Shown: positions 30,001-41,797, counted from the first letter of the stretch. The stretch is 64,000 nucleotides of DNA from Allodiplogaster sudhausi (GCA_945643635.1 CALZFC010000019.1:3714501-3778500); one strand, 5' to 3'. Notes: generated by a model from the sequence alone, not told the origin. Translations and numbers: made by a program.

Positions 30001-30730
30001 GGTCTCTTTTAGCAGCAAAATTAAGAGAGAAAAGTTCAGAAAACTGAAGCAATGAGTCCTGCCTATTATCACTAGAAAGGGAACAGTTTTCTACATGGTT
30101 TCTCTATGTACACGCAATTTTCTAGAATGTCCAGCCCGAAAAATACATTCAAAAACGAAAATTCGGGCATGAACGGTGTACAAAGGTCTCTTTTAGCAGC
30201 AAAATTAAGAGAGAAAAGTTCAGAAAACTGAAGCAATGAGTCCTGCCTATAATCACTAGAAAGGGAACAGTTTTCTACATGGTTTCTCTATGTACACGCA
30301 CTTTTCTAGAATGTCCAGCCCGAAAAATACATTCTAAAAGGAAAATTCGGGCATGAACGGTGTACAAAGGTCTCTTTTAGCAGCAAAATTAAGAGAGAAA
30401 AGTTCAGAAAACTGAAGCAATGAGTCCTGCCTATTATCACTAGAAAGGGAACAGTTTTCTACATGGTTTCTCTATGTACACGCAATTTTCTAGAATGTCC
30501 AGCCCGAAAAATACATTCAAAAACGAAAATTCGGGCATGAACGGTGTACAAAGGTCTCTTTTAGCAGCAAAATTAAGAGAGAAAAGTTCAGAAAACTGAA
30601 GCAATGAGTCCTGCCTATTATCACTAGAAAGGGAACAGTTTTCTACATGGTTTCTCTATGTACACGCAATTTTCTAGAATGTCCAGCCCGAAAAATACAT
30701 TCTAAAACGAAAATTCGGGCATGAACGGTG
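1..30730. repeat. 184-bp satellite tandem array, about 167 monomers
   Basis: A single monomer repeats head to tail from the first base. The landmark catgaacggtgtacaaagg lies at 1, 185 and 369, giving a period of exactly 184 bp, and the last partial unit stops at 30730, where unrelated sequence begins. The monomer is A+T-rich and contains a nested dyad: TGTACAC...GCCCGAA...TTCGGGC...GTGTACA, plus the palindrome TTCTAGAA. No frame is usefully open in the bulk of the array; short open frames occur only in mutated edge copies and are not genes. Its size and structure fit a centromeric or pericentromeric satellite, which is an inference. The left edge lies outside the window. Confidence 0.98.
16355..30730. 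repeat. Variant-rich, higher-order edge of the satellite
   Basis: From 16355 a recurrent variant appears (aataaattct becomes aatacattct), followed rightward by more: ctataatcac, acgcacttttc, gaagttatgag, ctaaaagg, cattcaaaaacg, tctgcatgg, acatgattt. Variants recur in fixed order. The gaagttatgag variant lies at 23428, 24347 and 25266 (919-bp steps), and a longer variant block near 26288 recurs at 27208 (920 bp). This is a higher-order repeat of five monomers. The block near 22427 is repeated near 26288, so larger segments were also copied. Indels of 1-2 bp make some units shorter than 184 bp. Confidence 0.93.
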
Positions 30731-31370
30731 TTTAAATGCAGAAATGTACTATCGCTTTAAGAAAGGAATTCTACCTGCTTTCGATTTAAAGAGGAAGGAA
30801 GAGTTGGAAAGACTGGTGCTCGCTTGAAGATAACAAGACAACTAAAGAGATACCAGATCTAGCCGACAAAGTAGAAGCATCTCATGTCAGAAAAGGTTGA
30901 CCAGAGTCGTAGATAAGCAATAGACTACAGTTGGTACAGGAAAGAAGAAAACAATTCGGGTTAGAGGTAACGGGCCATTACCTCTACTAGAAGTCCAGTT
31001 CAAATCTGGCAAAGTCCAATCATGCACAATAGTCGTCGTCGTTCTTCGAAGACATTGACTAGACATTTCTAAGCTATCAATACTCTAACGATAAAATTGA
31101 CTTGCATTGGCTGATCAGAAAATCGATCAGTAGCCTCCTCAAACACCAGTCGTTCGGGCAGAGAGAAGTGATGAAAGGGAATCATGCAAGGGGAACATGC
31201 AAGGGGATATCTGCCTGGCAACATGTTAAAGAAAGGTCACAAATCTAGTTTTATGTTTAGATGAATAATCTAGATGCGCACAAAAAGTTCTAATCAAATA
31301 AGTGAAAAAGAGAAAATCGGAAATTATGAAAATTTCGGTGAATAAAAGACAAGTATTGCTGCTTGAAATG
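30731..31370. other. Satellite-flanking unique sequence, no gene seen
   Basis: The satellite ends abruptly inside the motif acggtg at 30730. The following 640 bp have no long open frame and no convincing exon. Small features are a direct repeat of gcaaggggaacat-like words at 31185-31210 and the tRNA-like relic at 30963-31009. Confidence 0.6.
30963..31009 (+). ncRNA. tRNA-like relic (anticodon-arm-like and T-arm-like hairpins)
   Basis: AGAGGTAA, a 7-nt loop and TTACCTCT form a perfect 8-bp hairpin (30963-30985). It is followed by a T-arm-like hairpin, CCAG-TTCAAAT-CTGG (30995-31009). About 60 nt upstream is AGTTGGTA, resembling a D-loop/A-box. The loop lacks the usual U33 and I find no acceptor stem, so this is more likely a tRNA-derived SINE or pseudogene than a working tRNA. 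Confidence 0.3.
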
Positions 31371-31378
31371 GTAACACC

Positions 31379-32010
31379 CAGGGGTGGGCGGCCCGGGCCA
31401 GGCCCGCGGGCGGCCCGCGGCCCGGCCCGGCCCGGCCCGGCCGGCTGATGATTTTTACGGCCCGGCCCGGGCCCGGGCCTAATATAAATTAGCGGGCCTG
31501 GCCCGGGCCGGCCCGAATGGTACAAGGCCCGGCCCGGGCCCGGCCTTATCGAACGCGGGCCAGCCCGGGCCCGGCCCGCATCTGAATTTAAAATCCGGGC
31601 CCGGCCCGGGCCTAATTTCTAGCCTTTCACGCCTAATGAAACGTCGGCATCCAAAAATAAGGCCGAATATATGATGGTTTAAACAAAACAAAATCCTGTT
31701 TTTTCGCGTTTTTGACCTGTTTTGATAGATTTGGGCAACGTCTGCAAAAATTACACGTATTTTTGATGAATTATATTTAACCCGCCCGTGTTTTTGCTCC
31801 ACCTAAGCAAAATTTTACGGTTGAAAACCTGGCCCGGGCCCGGCCCGGGCCGGGCCTTGGAAATCAGGGCCCGGCCCGCCACATATTTTTGGAAGTAGGG
31901 CCCGGGCCGGGCCGGGCCTACGAATGGACGTTACCGGGCCGGCCCGGGCCCGGCCTGGAGAGTTGCCGGGCTGGCCCGGGCCGGCCCGGGCCGGTTTTTG
32001 CCCACCCCTG
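31379..32010. mobile_element. hAT-type non-autonomous element (MITE), GC-rich
   Basis: The element begins CAGGGGTGGGC and ends GCCCACCCCTG, matching the terminal inverted repeats typical of hAT transposons. It is flanked by an exact 8-bp duplication, GTAACACC, at 31371-31378 and 32011-32018, the target-site length expected for hAT. There is no transposase. The interior consists mostly of GGCCCG/GGGCCC tracts around an A+T-rich core, so both strands can fold strongly. Gly-Pro repeat open frames in it are by-products of these tracts. Confidence 0.93.
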
Positions 32011-32058
32011 GTAACACCCGTAAAGATATGAGAGAGCCATCCTGTTCGTCCTTCTGAC

Positions 32059-32131
32059 CTGTATCTTGTCGAGCAGTTGTTGATGAAGATTCCGGCGGTG
32101 GCTCACTGCCGTCCCCGTTGCGCCATTCGCC
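32059..32131 (-). other. Orphan exon candidate
   Basis: Read on the minus strand, a good acceptor (ttgctgcag) and a good donor (ATACAG|gtcaga) bound 73 bp. One open frame ends NLHQQLLDKIQ, another gives a Ser/Glu-rich peptide. The first frame could belong to the C-terminal helices of the Sec15 gene on the same strand, but the match is too short to assign. It may be a 3' exon of Sec15, an exon of something else, or chance. Confidence 0.25.
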
Positions 32132-32194
32132 CTGCAGCAAAATGAATTATTGAATTCATTCATTTTTTTACTTAAATAAATATATAAGTTTCAT

Positions 32195-33009
32195 CTAAAT
32201 CCAATTTATTCTTGAATATGTCAAGTAAAACATTAATAAATGAAACAGCAAATAGTTGAAAGGCCCCACCCCATCCAGCGAACATGGCATTCCGTAAATT
32301 TGAACACAAACTTTCTTCATTTCTTCCGGGTGGAGGTCGCTGGAGAGACAGAGAAAAGGATAGACGAGCGAGAGAAAGAGAGGAGAGAGAGAGAGAGAGA
32401 GAGAAAGGGTAGAGGAGAGAGAGTACTGAGCGGGAGAGAAGGAGAAAAAGTAGAAGAGAGAAAGAAAGAAGGAGAAAGAGAGAGCACTGAACTGGAAATT
32501 GGAGCAAAGACGTAGCAATTCGAAGTGTTCAATAAAATGGACAATGCATGTCAAGACTATTGGCGCCAACTCAAATTTCTCCCCTCCCCTTCTCTGTCTC
32601 TTCGCTCAGTTCCCCTCTCTGCTTCTTATTCTCTCTCCCTCCCCCCTCTCTCTCTTTCTTTCTCTCTTTCTCTCCTACCTGTAAACTTCCTGCTTGATCA
32701 GATCGTCGAATCTGTCTCCCGACACGATGCATTTGCCGTGCCTCGCGGCGAGGTCTGCGATGTAGAGATCGTCGTAGTTCACGAGGGCCTGGCGAGCAGA
32801 GTGAGCGGCGCGGGCCGGCGTGAAGGACACCACGCCAAGCTCATGCAGACGCTGAAGGGAGAGGGGGGAGAGAGAGAGAGGGAGAGGGAGGAGCGAGAGA
32901 GAGAGGAGGGGGATATGGAGAGAGAAAGAGAAGAGAGAGGGAGAGAGAGAGAAGAGAGGAAGAAAGAAAGAGAAGAGAGAGAGAGAGAGAGAGAGGAGGG
33001 AGAGAGAAA

Positions 33010-33055
<46 letters not shown>

Positions 33056-33281
33056 AAACGGAGAGTAGAGAAAGAGTCCGTGGTAAGGAACAAGCGGAAT
33101 GCAGGGATTAAAAGCAATCGAAGAATGGAGGGAGGAGAGAAGCGGAAGATGAAGAGGGTGCAGCGAGAAATCGATAATTTGATGGGTAGCGACGAACCGA
33201 GAGTACGAAGACGTGCGAGACGTTCGTGTTGTAGCGGTTCTTGTAGAACCGCTACAACACGATCGGCAGGAAGGCGATGGC
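32195..33281 (-). pseudogene. Broken duplicate of the NYN-domain RNase gene
   Basis: Minus-strand segments match exons and introns of the intact gene at 48.7-52.6 kb. 33198-33281 copies the AIAFLPI...HVFVLS exon. 32679-32851 copies the 173-bp exon with RLHELGVVSFTPARA and the YDD motif (one change seen, HGGCIV to HGKCIV). The exon starting at 32339 shares only its first codons (DLHP) and then diverges to an unrelated 3' end. Intron text is also recognisable, for example around 32480-32560, so the copy arose from DNA and not from mRNA. The first exon copy has a 15-base insertion-replacement that brings in a TAG stop. Exons for the IDGCN motif are absent. It sits on the Sec15 strand, between Sec15 exon 33821-33908 and the satellite edge. 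It cannot make the RNase; it could still be transcribed as antisense-like or intronic RNA. Confidence 0.85.
33226..33260. other. Perfect 15-bp hairpin inside the pseudogene exon
   Basis: GTGTTGTAGCGGTTC, a 5-nt loop (TTGTA) and GAACCGCTACAACAC form a perfect stem. Compared with the intact gene, one arm is the original coding sequence and the other is its reverse complement pasted immediately next to it, replacing 3 bases with 15. This inverted micro-duplication supplies the premature TAG. It is the signature of a template switch during replication. Confidence 0.85.
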
Positions 33282-33491
33282 CTGCAAGGGAGATAGAGAG
33301 AAGGGGGAGTAGGAGAGAGAGAGAGAGAAGTAGAGAAAGCAAGGTCTGGTAGCGAGAGAGAGAGAGTGTGAAAGAAAGGAGAGAGAGCAGAGAGAGGAGA
33401 GAGGGAGGATGGGGAGAGGGAAAATAAAGAGCTATACAAAGAATGGGGAAGAAAACAATGCTGAACAAGATCTGGTGCATGACATAAGGCC

Positions 33492-33504
33492 GGGGGGGGG
33501 GGGG
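33492..33504 (+). repeat. Homopolymer G13
   Basis: A run of 13 G lies in the intron between the pseudogene and Sec15 exon 33821-33908. A run of 10 G is at 46061-46070 and a C run near 59648. Such runs are unstable and prone to sequencing error. Confidence 0.8.
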
Positions 33505-33663
33505 TCCAAAGCAAAAAATGTATTTTATTCAGTTCAAGAGTTACATTTATTAGGAGAAATTGCCTTTCGAAGGCAAAAAATAGCATTTTTCTGAGCAGGC
33601 CGCGGCGGGGGGTTCAGCAAGTTTTTGGGCATGCTGAGGGTGTTCAACATGGCGCATGTGCTG

Positions 33664-33695
33664 ACCTTGTTCAGCACTCTCCCTCTCCTTCTCTC

Positions 33696-33733
<38 letters not shown>

Positions 33734-33793
33734 GCTCGCTCCCTCTCTCTCTCTCTCTCTCTCTCGCTCGCTCCCTCTCTCTCTCTCTCTCTC
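33664..33793 (+). repeat. (CT)n microsatellite
   Basis: About 130 bp of CT dinucleotides with scattered CG interruptions, directly downstream on the minus strand of Sec15 exon 33821-33908. Ser-Leu or Arg-Glu open frames here are repeat artefacts. Confidence 0.9.
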
Positions 33794-33820
33794 AACAAAA
33801 GAGAAGCAACTTCATCTGAC

Positions 33821-36502
33821 CTCGCACGAGTGTGAACTGCTCGAGTGCTGCGCGGTTCTCGGCGGCGAACAGATGGCCGCTCAGCTTCTCCGCCAGGAAC
33901 TTGCAGATCTGTGCAAAGCAGGCTTAGACGTTTAATAAACTCTACTATATTATTTTTATATTATTTTAATTGGCACGTAATGTAGAATGGCATTGCATTG
34001 GTTTTCAACACATATTAATAACATGAGAAGTACTTATTAATAAATTGAGGTATTAAACATTAAATAAAACCTTTTTAATATTATTTTAATTGCATAGTAA
34101 AACAAGACGTGATTAAAGGTGCCATGCTACATTAAAAGCCAATTCAATAATATTAAAAATATTAAAGAGTTTAGTACATTTTAATCAATCAATACAGTGA
34201 TGTACCGCCAAAGTGGCCGATTTGTACCGCAGCGCGCGCAATGTTCCAAATGGCTGTTCGAATCCCCATTCTCTTCCACACAAAGCACACAATGTCTTAA
34301 AATGTAAATTTCAACTTTATTTCATAAAATAAATCCAGCGGTAAATGCAGTACAAGTTCAATTTGAGTTTTCACCACCACACTTTACACCGAAATACACC
34401 GAATATAAACACTTCGGCACCCTGAAACCAAGTAGCATTTTAGAAAATTTAGCTATGCTTTTGATAGTTTCGCTGTTCTTTTTGGGCTAGTTTCGTTGTT
34501 CTTTTGGGGTTTCTTTTGGCTTCGCACGATGTTTATGTGATATAGCATTCAGTATCACCTGAAATATAAAGAAACAACTTCGGAAATTGCTGAAGTTGAG
34601 GATATGGTTTTTTTCATCTTGTGGCGACCAAAGTGTTTGATTCCTCGTGTAAGCGGAGTGTATTTTATTGCCATTCCATTGAGGTTTAAAGCAGCTGCGT
34701 TGACGCTACTTCCTCGCCGCTTCGGGTGCTAGGGAAACGCGGTTCACCCTCCCCGTGGATTCGCGCTCCTCACGGTTTTGCTGCGTTTCATTTGATTTCT
34801 TGTTCTTTTTTCCATTTAAACTCCAATTGATGTTTCCCATGGTAGTTTTTAATCGCTGCAGCTATGCTGAATGAGGGGGGTAGAAGTAAATTCCTTTTAT
34901 GCTTTCTTTCAAAAGTGTATTGCTGTATGAATTTTGTTTCGCGCAGTACTGAACAAGGTCTGTGCATGCGTCGTGTTGAACTCCTCTTCCCCGACTGCTC
35001 ATAATCGTTTGAACCCCCGCCTCCCGGGGAGAGAGATGTTTTGTCCCGAAAAAAGGACATTTTTCCAATAAATGTGTTCATTTAACCGAAAAAGACATTT
35101 TTCTAGCTTTGTACCCCCTTCCCTTCGGGCTGTAGTCGTGCACCCGATCTTTTGCTACAATGTGGAGTTGAGGAAATAGATGAACATTATGGTTAAAAGA
35201 TGTCCACTCATGAATAATTTTGAATTCTTTGTTGCCATGTTCAGCTGCTGCGTGAGTGATGCATGGCTAGGTCGAATTTCGTCGAAGCATGTGCATCCGA
35301 GCTCCGCGGCCAAACTGTTTGCCCTTGCAAACTGCTTGTCAGTGATCACTTTTTAAATTAAAATATTCCATAAATCAAACCCGTCTTAAATGCTGACCAT
35401 TTTTTCCGGGTTACTGTATGCTGGATAGTGCGGTAGATTGGATTACGGTGTATATTCAAGCGGTATATAAGTTTGCTTACATTTGTTAGAACCTAAATAC
35501 CACTGTCATTTCAATACCACTTATTAAATACCACGGATATAAGAATACTGAAACTGTTGATGATTCATTTTTCCGGTTTGTTGTATACTTGACGGTGCGG
35601 TTGATTAGATTACTGTAGATATTCTAGCGAATTTTAAGGGTTACTTTTATTTGAAGCTAAATAAACAGATGGAATGCTAATTTATTCTTTTTGAATCATT
35701 CATTTGAATACCATTCATTAAATTCTTGAATGATTGCTTAGATTGATCTTTTGTAGGATCGTCTTCCTTCTTGGCGGTTGAGAGGAAGTCGTAGCCCGCC
35801 CGAGCTATCAAGCTGAACACCGCGGCCAAGCTTGCGTCGACCGGCTCGCAAACTACTGTTAGTAACCATTCGCCCAGATTAGATTACCGCAAATATTCAA
35901 GATAATTTTAAGGTTTTTTTTTTAATTTGAAATTAAATAAAAGGACAGAATGCTAGTTTATTCTTTATTAATCTTTCATTTGAATACCACATTTATTTCT
36001 TAAATGACTGCTTAGATTGATCCTTGTAAGATCGCCTACAGGTCGCGAGGAAGTAGCCTGCCCGAGTTGAGATGCTGCACAACGCGGCCAAGCTCGCCTC
36101 ATCTGGGCTCGCAGAGTACTGTTAGTCTTCACATTTACTATTCTAAAGTCCCTTTCCTCGAACAAAAACACTCGTAGCTATTCGCCTCATTTTAACCATA
36201 TTTCTTTGATCAGGATCGTAGATTGTAACTTGTATTTCTTCCTTTCCTGGAACTCTCCTCAGCACCTCTCCCTCATCTTTCTGTTCTCCCACCTCCGCAA
36301 TTACTTAAGCAGCAGTAGGTCTCTCAAGGCTGGAATACCGTGAAAGTTTTCGCGCAAAGGCAACCCTTACGAGATGGACTCCAATTTTCGCTTCCCGCTC
36401 TTTGGACTATCTACTCAAATGCACACCATTCACAAGGGATATGCAGCAATCACCTAACTTAGAATCGTTGCCCAGGGCGTCTCTCGCTCTATATCTCTCT
36501 TC

Positions 36503-36542
<40 letters not shown>

Positions 36543-36942
36543 TTGCGTTGCTTGCTCTCTCTGTTTCCTCTTTCCTGTTCAACAGAAATGAGAATAGTCC
36601 CTATCTTAAGAAAAAAAACCATCATAACGATTCGGCTGATTTTACCTATGTTTTTATTCAAGATAATATAAGAATGTATTCGAGGTTGCGTTTCTTACAT
36701 AAGTCCTTTCTCACCCGCGCTCCTAGAACTTCTCTCTCCACCTTTTTCTGCCTGAGTGACCTAACCTGCCATAGTAGGCTGTTCACGCAAAAACAATTGT
36801 CACGAGAAAAACTCGAACCTTCGCTAACCGCTCCCGTGGGCTAGCCACTAACCTGCACACCACTCACGTTGGATGCGCAACAATCGATTTACCTGAACTC
36901 ATTGCCCAGCGCCCAATCTCTGTCTCTCTCGTGTCTCCCTCC

Positions 36943-36982
<40 letters not shown>

Positions 36983-39900
36983 TTCCTTCTGAATGCTCGC
37001 TGGTCTACCTCGAGTTCTCTTCTACCCTCGATATTGATCTCTCTTTCCCTCTTCTTTTTAGTAGATTAGTTATTCTTTGCAGCATATTTGTTATGAATTT
37101 ATTTTTTTCAATATCAATTTTTTAATGCTTTCTTAAATTGATCTTTTGAAGGATCGCCTCCTGCATTGCCTGTTGCGGGGAAGTCGAGTCAGCCGGAGCC
37201 GAGGACATCGCCTCTACTGGACTCGCTGACTACAGTTAGTCTGCTGATTTTCAATTTGAAAGAACCTTGTCATCAAAGTAAACATCATCGGAACTGTTTC
37301 CTTAGCTAGATTTTTTCTCTTCAAGATCATATTAGAAATTCAAATTTAGAATGCGTTGCTTATTAAACTCCTTGACTATCCATCCCGCGCTTCTAGAATT
37401 TTTCTCGCTCCTAGAATTTCACGCAAAAAGACCGTCTCGAGACGGAGTCGAACCCTTGCAACCCGCGCCTTAGGCCTAGTCGCTAACCTCCACACCACGC
37501 ACGTCTGGTTCAGCCGGTCTCCTTCTTGAACTCATTGCCCAGCTCTCCCTCTTCTCTTCTCTTCTCTTCTCTTCTCTTCTCTTCTCTTCTCTTCTCTTCT
37601 CTTCTCTCTCTCTCTTCACTCTCTCTTTCTCATTTCTTTTGCTGCATCCTCGCTCGCCTATTTTGTAGTTGCAGATTATTGCAGTGTTATCAACATGTTA
37701 TTTAAATTCGAATTTTAATGCGTTCTTAGATTGCTCTTTTGTAGGATCGCATGGAAGGAAGTGGCAGCAGGCCCTCGCCAAGAAGATGCTCGCGTCGACT
37801 GGTCCCGGAAAGAACGGTTAGTCTTTATATTTTATAAAAAGTCCCTCTCCATAAACAAAAATTGTGACCATTCGCTTGAATTTTGTTTAGCTTTGTTTCT
37901 TTTCATCCAGATCATAGAAACCTTTCCTGGAACCCTCCTCTCACTCTCCCTGTTCTTTTTGTTCCTCCACCTCCAGCTTTTGTAAGTCGCTCAAGGCTGG
38001 AATATCGTTAAACGTTTCACGCAAAAGCAACCGTCACGAGATGGAGTCGAACCCTAGCCACCCGCACCTTAGGCCTAGCCGCTAACCTGCACACTACGCA
38101 CATACGGTGATGCTCCCTCCTAACGTGAACTCATGGCCCAGCACGCTCGCTCGTTCTCTTTTCTTTGCTGCTTCCTAGCTGATGTCTCACTCACTCTCTC
38201 TCTCTCTATCTTCCTTTCTCTCTCCTTCCCAGTACCTTTTCAGTATGTTCCATTCCACAATTGTGTAGATCGTAAGAACTTTTCCCCATACATAACTCAT
38301 CGGTGCCACAACACTTGATTTTTTTACTCTTCAATACCATATTGTAATGTGTGTATACTAACAAACGAGCTCTGTTACTTCTGTTATGCATCCTACTCTG
38401 CCTCTTTCTTTATTTAGTTTACAGCTGCACAAGGTAACAAAGTTGATTTTATATTGGCGCGATAGTATACGACAAAAAACCTGCTGAATATAAAAGAAAA
38501 AAAAAGTGAGAGACGGAGAGTGCTTAGTAAATTAGAAGAAGATCAATGAGACTGTTACTAAATTGTGCTCGCATAAGTCATTCCGCCAGAGGTGCGCCAT
38601 CAATGCTCACAATTGCTTCTAGGTTGTTTACAACGTGCCGGACGTAGTTCCTACATTTAACATAATTGGTTACACGAAGCTTCCAAAAGGCGCATTAATT
38701 GATTATGTTTCTTTGCTTTTGTTAAATATAATATTCTTATTTCATTTACAAAATGGAAGAAAAATCCATGAAAACCTGCAAAGCGCATTCATCAGTAAAC
38801 ACATGATCTTGAAAGTCTTCTCCCGCGTCAATCATCTTCTTACAGAACGCAACTCGGATGGGCCGATTTGCTTCTCGGACTGAATGTCCGTGCCGAGTCT
38901 GCCGATGGAAGAGGCCCATCTCCTTGCGGATGCGAGAGACGACTCTTCGGGTGAGTTGGATTCCTACTCTTTTCTCAATCTCGTCGATGACTTCATTGGT
39001 TTTGATCTCGTTATCTTTCTCATATAACCCGGCCAGAATCCCTTTCACGCTCTCGTAAGTGCTCGCGTCCAAGGAAGTTGGCTTATAGTCCCGTTGTTCT
39101 TTCTCACGGATTAGTCTCTTCGCAGCCTTGGGGGAGATCTTAACTCCGTACTTAGCCAGCTGGCTAGAGATGGCTCAGAAAGAAAGCCCTTGCTCTCTCA
39201 TCCTGACGATTCGCAAGCGCCACATTATCTTCGGCCGATTCATTCTCTTTAACAATATTTTGCTACGAGCTTCTCCATTATCATGATGTTCTTCATTAGG
39301 CTGCTACCAATGCGTGTCTGAGCAAACATTTCATGTTACAGGTTTTTATCAGGCACTTGTTTCTTGAGACAAAAAATTACAATCATTTTTTACAGCATCA
39401 CTTCTTCTATTACACGCGACGTAATTCGATATTTACAGGCTTTCCAAAGCTTAGGATACTTAGGCAAACACTTATATTTCTCTAATCAAACATTTGACAA
39501 TCACTTTATAAGACTTTAGAAAAAGTAAACTTCTTTTCTTTCACAAGAATTATTCGAGCTTTACAGGAGTACAGTGCCAACTATAGGGATATTTGCAATA
39601 AAAATATAAAGCATTCACCACTTCACAAGCGTTTAAGATCTATCTAGTAATTCTATTTTAAAGCATACGTGGACTATTAATTTTATTTTACAGTATCTGT
39701 AGACTAGTATACAAGCATCTTCGAATCTAAAATCTATTACATTGTTGTAATACCAAGTTCTAGTAATCCTATTTTACAGATTAGCTCAACATACCGCCTT
39801 CTAGATTGGACTATTATACAGGCATCACCGCTTCACAAGCTTATAAAAAATCTTCACAGCAAATGTGGACTATTAATTCTATATTACAGTATACAAGTAT

Positions 39901-41749
39901 CTTCAAATATTTCTAGTTAGCTAAAATCTATCACAGGATTGGACTATTACACAGGCATCTTTTATTATTTCTATGGGGAATTTACATGGGTTCGCCGTAA
40001 TCTTCCAAAGAGTCGTAGGCACTATTCTCGTCTGGAAAAAGTTAGACAAATAATGAATACACTTCTAAATATATTTATTTTATTTATTTGTTTTCATGTT
40101 ACATTTCCTAACCTTGGTTGTCATTCCAGGAGCCGCCGTTGTCTCCTGGTTGCGGTCGTTGCTGCTCGGGATAGTTCATCGAAGCGAAGACGTCATCATA
40201 GTCGCGCTTAATTAAACTGTTTAATTTTTCGTTTCAAATGCTTGATTGCAATGAAGCTTCTAATAATAACTCAAGTATCCCTTACATTTCTGTACGGCGA
40301 GTGGTGTGTAGGAGGCTCAAGGACATTCCGGAGTTCTCTCTGTCGCAGTCTCTGAAAATTGAGCAATGTTTACCTTGCTTATAAAGCACTAACAATAAGG
40401 GCGTAAATGCCAGTATGGATTTGTATATCAAGATCAGGGGGTACGGCTCCGGGAGAATGTAAAATAGACAGCATCTTATTAACCCTGAAGCAACATCCTA
40501 ATAGCAGTCAATTTTTTATCAGAAATTTAACGTACCTTCTGCTCTCTGTCGGACCTCCCTTTAAGCTGCCTCGCCACCCGTTCGTCGATTCGTCTGCACA
40601 CTTTGAGCCAACGACTTCTCCGCTCAGATCTTGCCAATACGGGTCTTCTCTCATCAAGCAACTGGTAACGGAATGTGGACGCATATAACGTGTATCTTAT
40701 AACAAATGTAGCGTATTACCTTCTGCATCCACTTCACTTTGTCCTGTGAAGGACGTTGCAGGAGCGGCCTCTAACGCTCACCAGACGAGTCGCGGAATAG
40801 CTCTTCTTCTACTCTCGAGGCGAAGACTGTGTCCGAAACGACTTGCTCCCGGCACATTTGAAGGACTTGCCTCTTAAAAAAGAAAATGATAAGTACAAAA
40901 TTAATAATGTATAAGAAGAAAGTAAGTAAGTAAGAAACGCTCTGAAATTTGTATTAACCAAGAGAGCAGAGTTGTCTGAGGGCTGGGAGGTGGTTGCTGG
41001 AGATGGCACGAGGACGGGCGAGGTTGTGGGTGGCGGACGAGTTGAGGAAGCCGACCGGGAGCGGGCACGCGGCCCTGCCACTATGAGATGGTCTACAGCG
41101 GCAGCTGCAGCGCGACCACTCCCACGTACTCCGGGCCTTCTTCCTCTTGTACGGTTCTGAAATATTTCATTTGGATACTAGTTCAAACTATAACATTTAG
41201 AAAACTGACAACGGCTTGACTGGTTTGCAATGGCCGAAGCGGTGCGCGTGGTGTTGAAGCACCAGACGAGCCATCCAAGAAGTCATCCTGCCAATAATCA
41301 TGCATACATATGTGCTTATGAAGTCATCATTAAGGGGAACTGACATGTGGATTCGGAGACGAGGAGGAAGACTCCAGAGAGAATCGCCTCCTCTTTGCAT
41401 TTCCTTCTCCTCTTCTGTCATCCTCATCGGAAGAGAAATCGAACATGTTGCGGTGGAGTGATGACAGCTGAAAGAATTGCAGTTGATGAGACCGGCATTT
41501 GGATTCAGTATTTTATATTTGGCCGATTTCCTTACAGATATCCAGCCTTTTGTACATATGCTAAGCTTGGTAATGTGCCGACTAAAAGAGCTCTGCCCTA
41601 AGCTTGTGCACACTACACTCTACACAAAATACATAGGCATGTGGAGTTAAAATATTGAAAAAGAGGAGGAAAACAGAGAGATAGAGCAAGGTAGAGGGAG
41701 AAGTGATTGAAAGAGAGCGGAATAGACACCAGGGAGCATGCAGCAGAAT

Positions 41750-41797
<48 letters not shown>

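Noticed and set aside
1..30730. CRISPR array
   Set aside because: The whole 184-bp unit is repeated with no variable spacers, and the context is eukaryotic.
31226..32163. Gly-Pro-rich proteins across the GC-rich MITE
   Set aside because: Translation of GGCCCG tracts inside a non-coding transposable element.
32172..33819. Long Ser/Leu or Glu/Arg open frames
   Set aside because: Products of (CT)n/(GA)n repeats. Only the short exon matches to the NYN gene within them are meaningful.
35155..35349. 64-codon minus-strand protein
   Set aside because: Coincides with an old copy of the composite repeat core.
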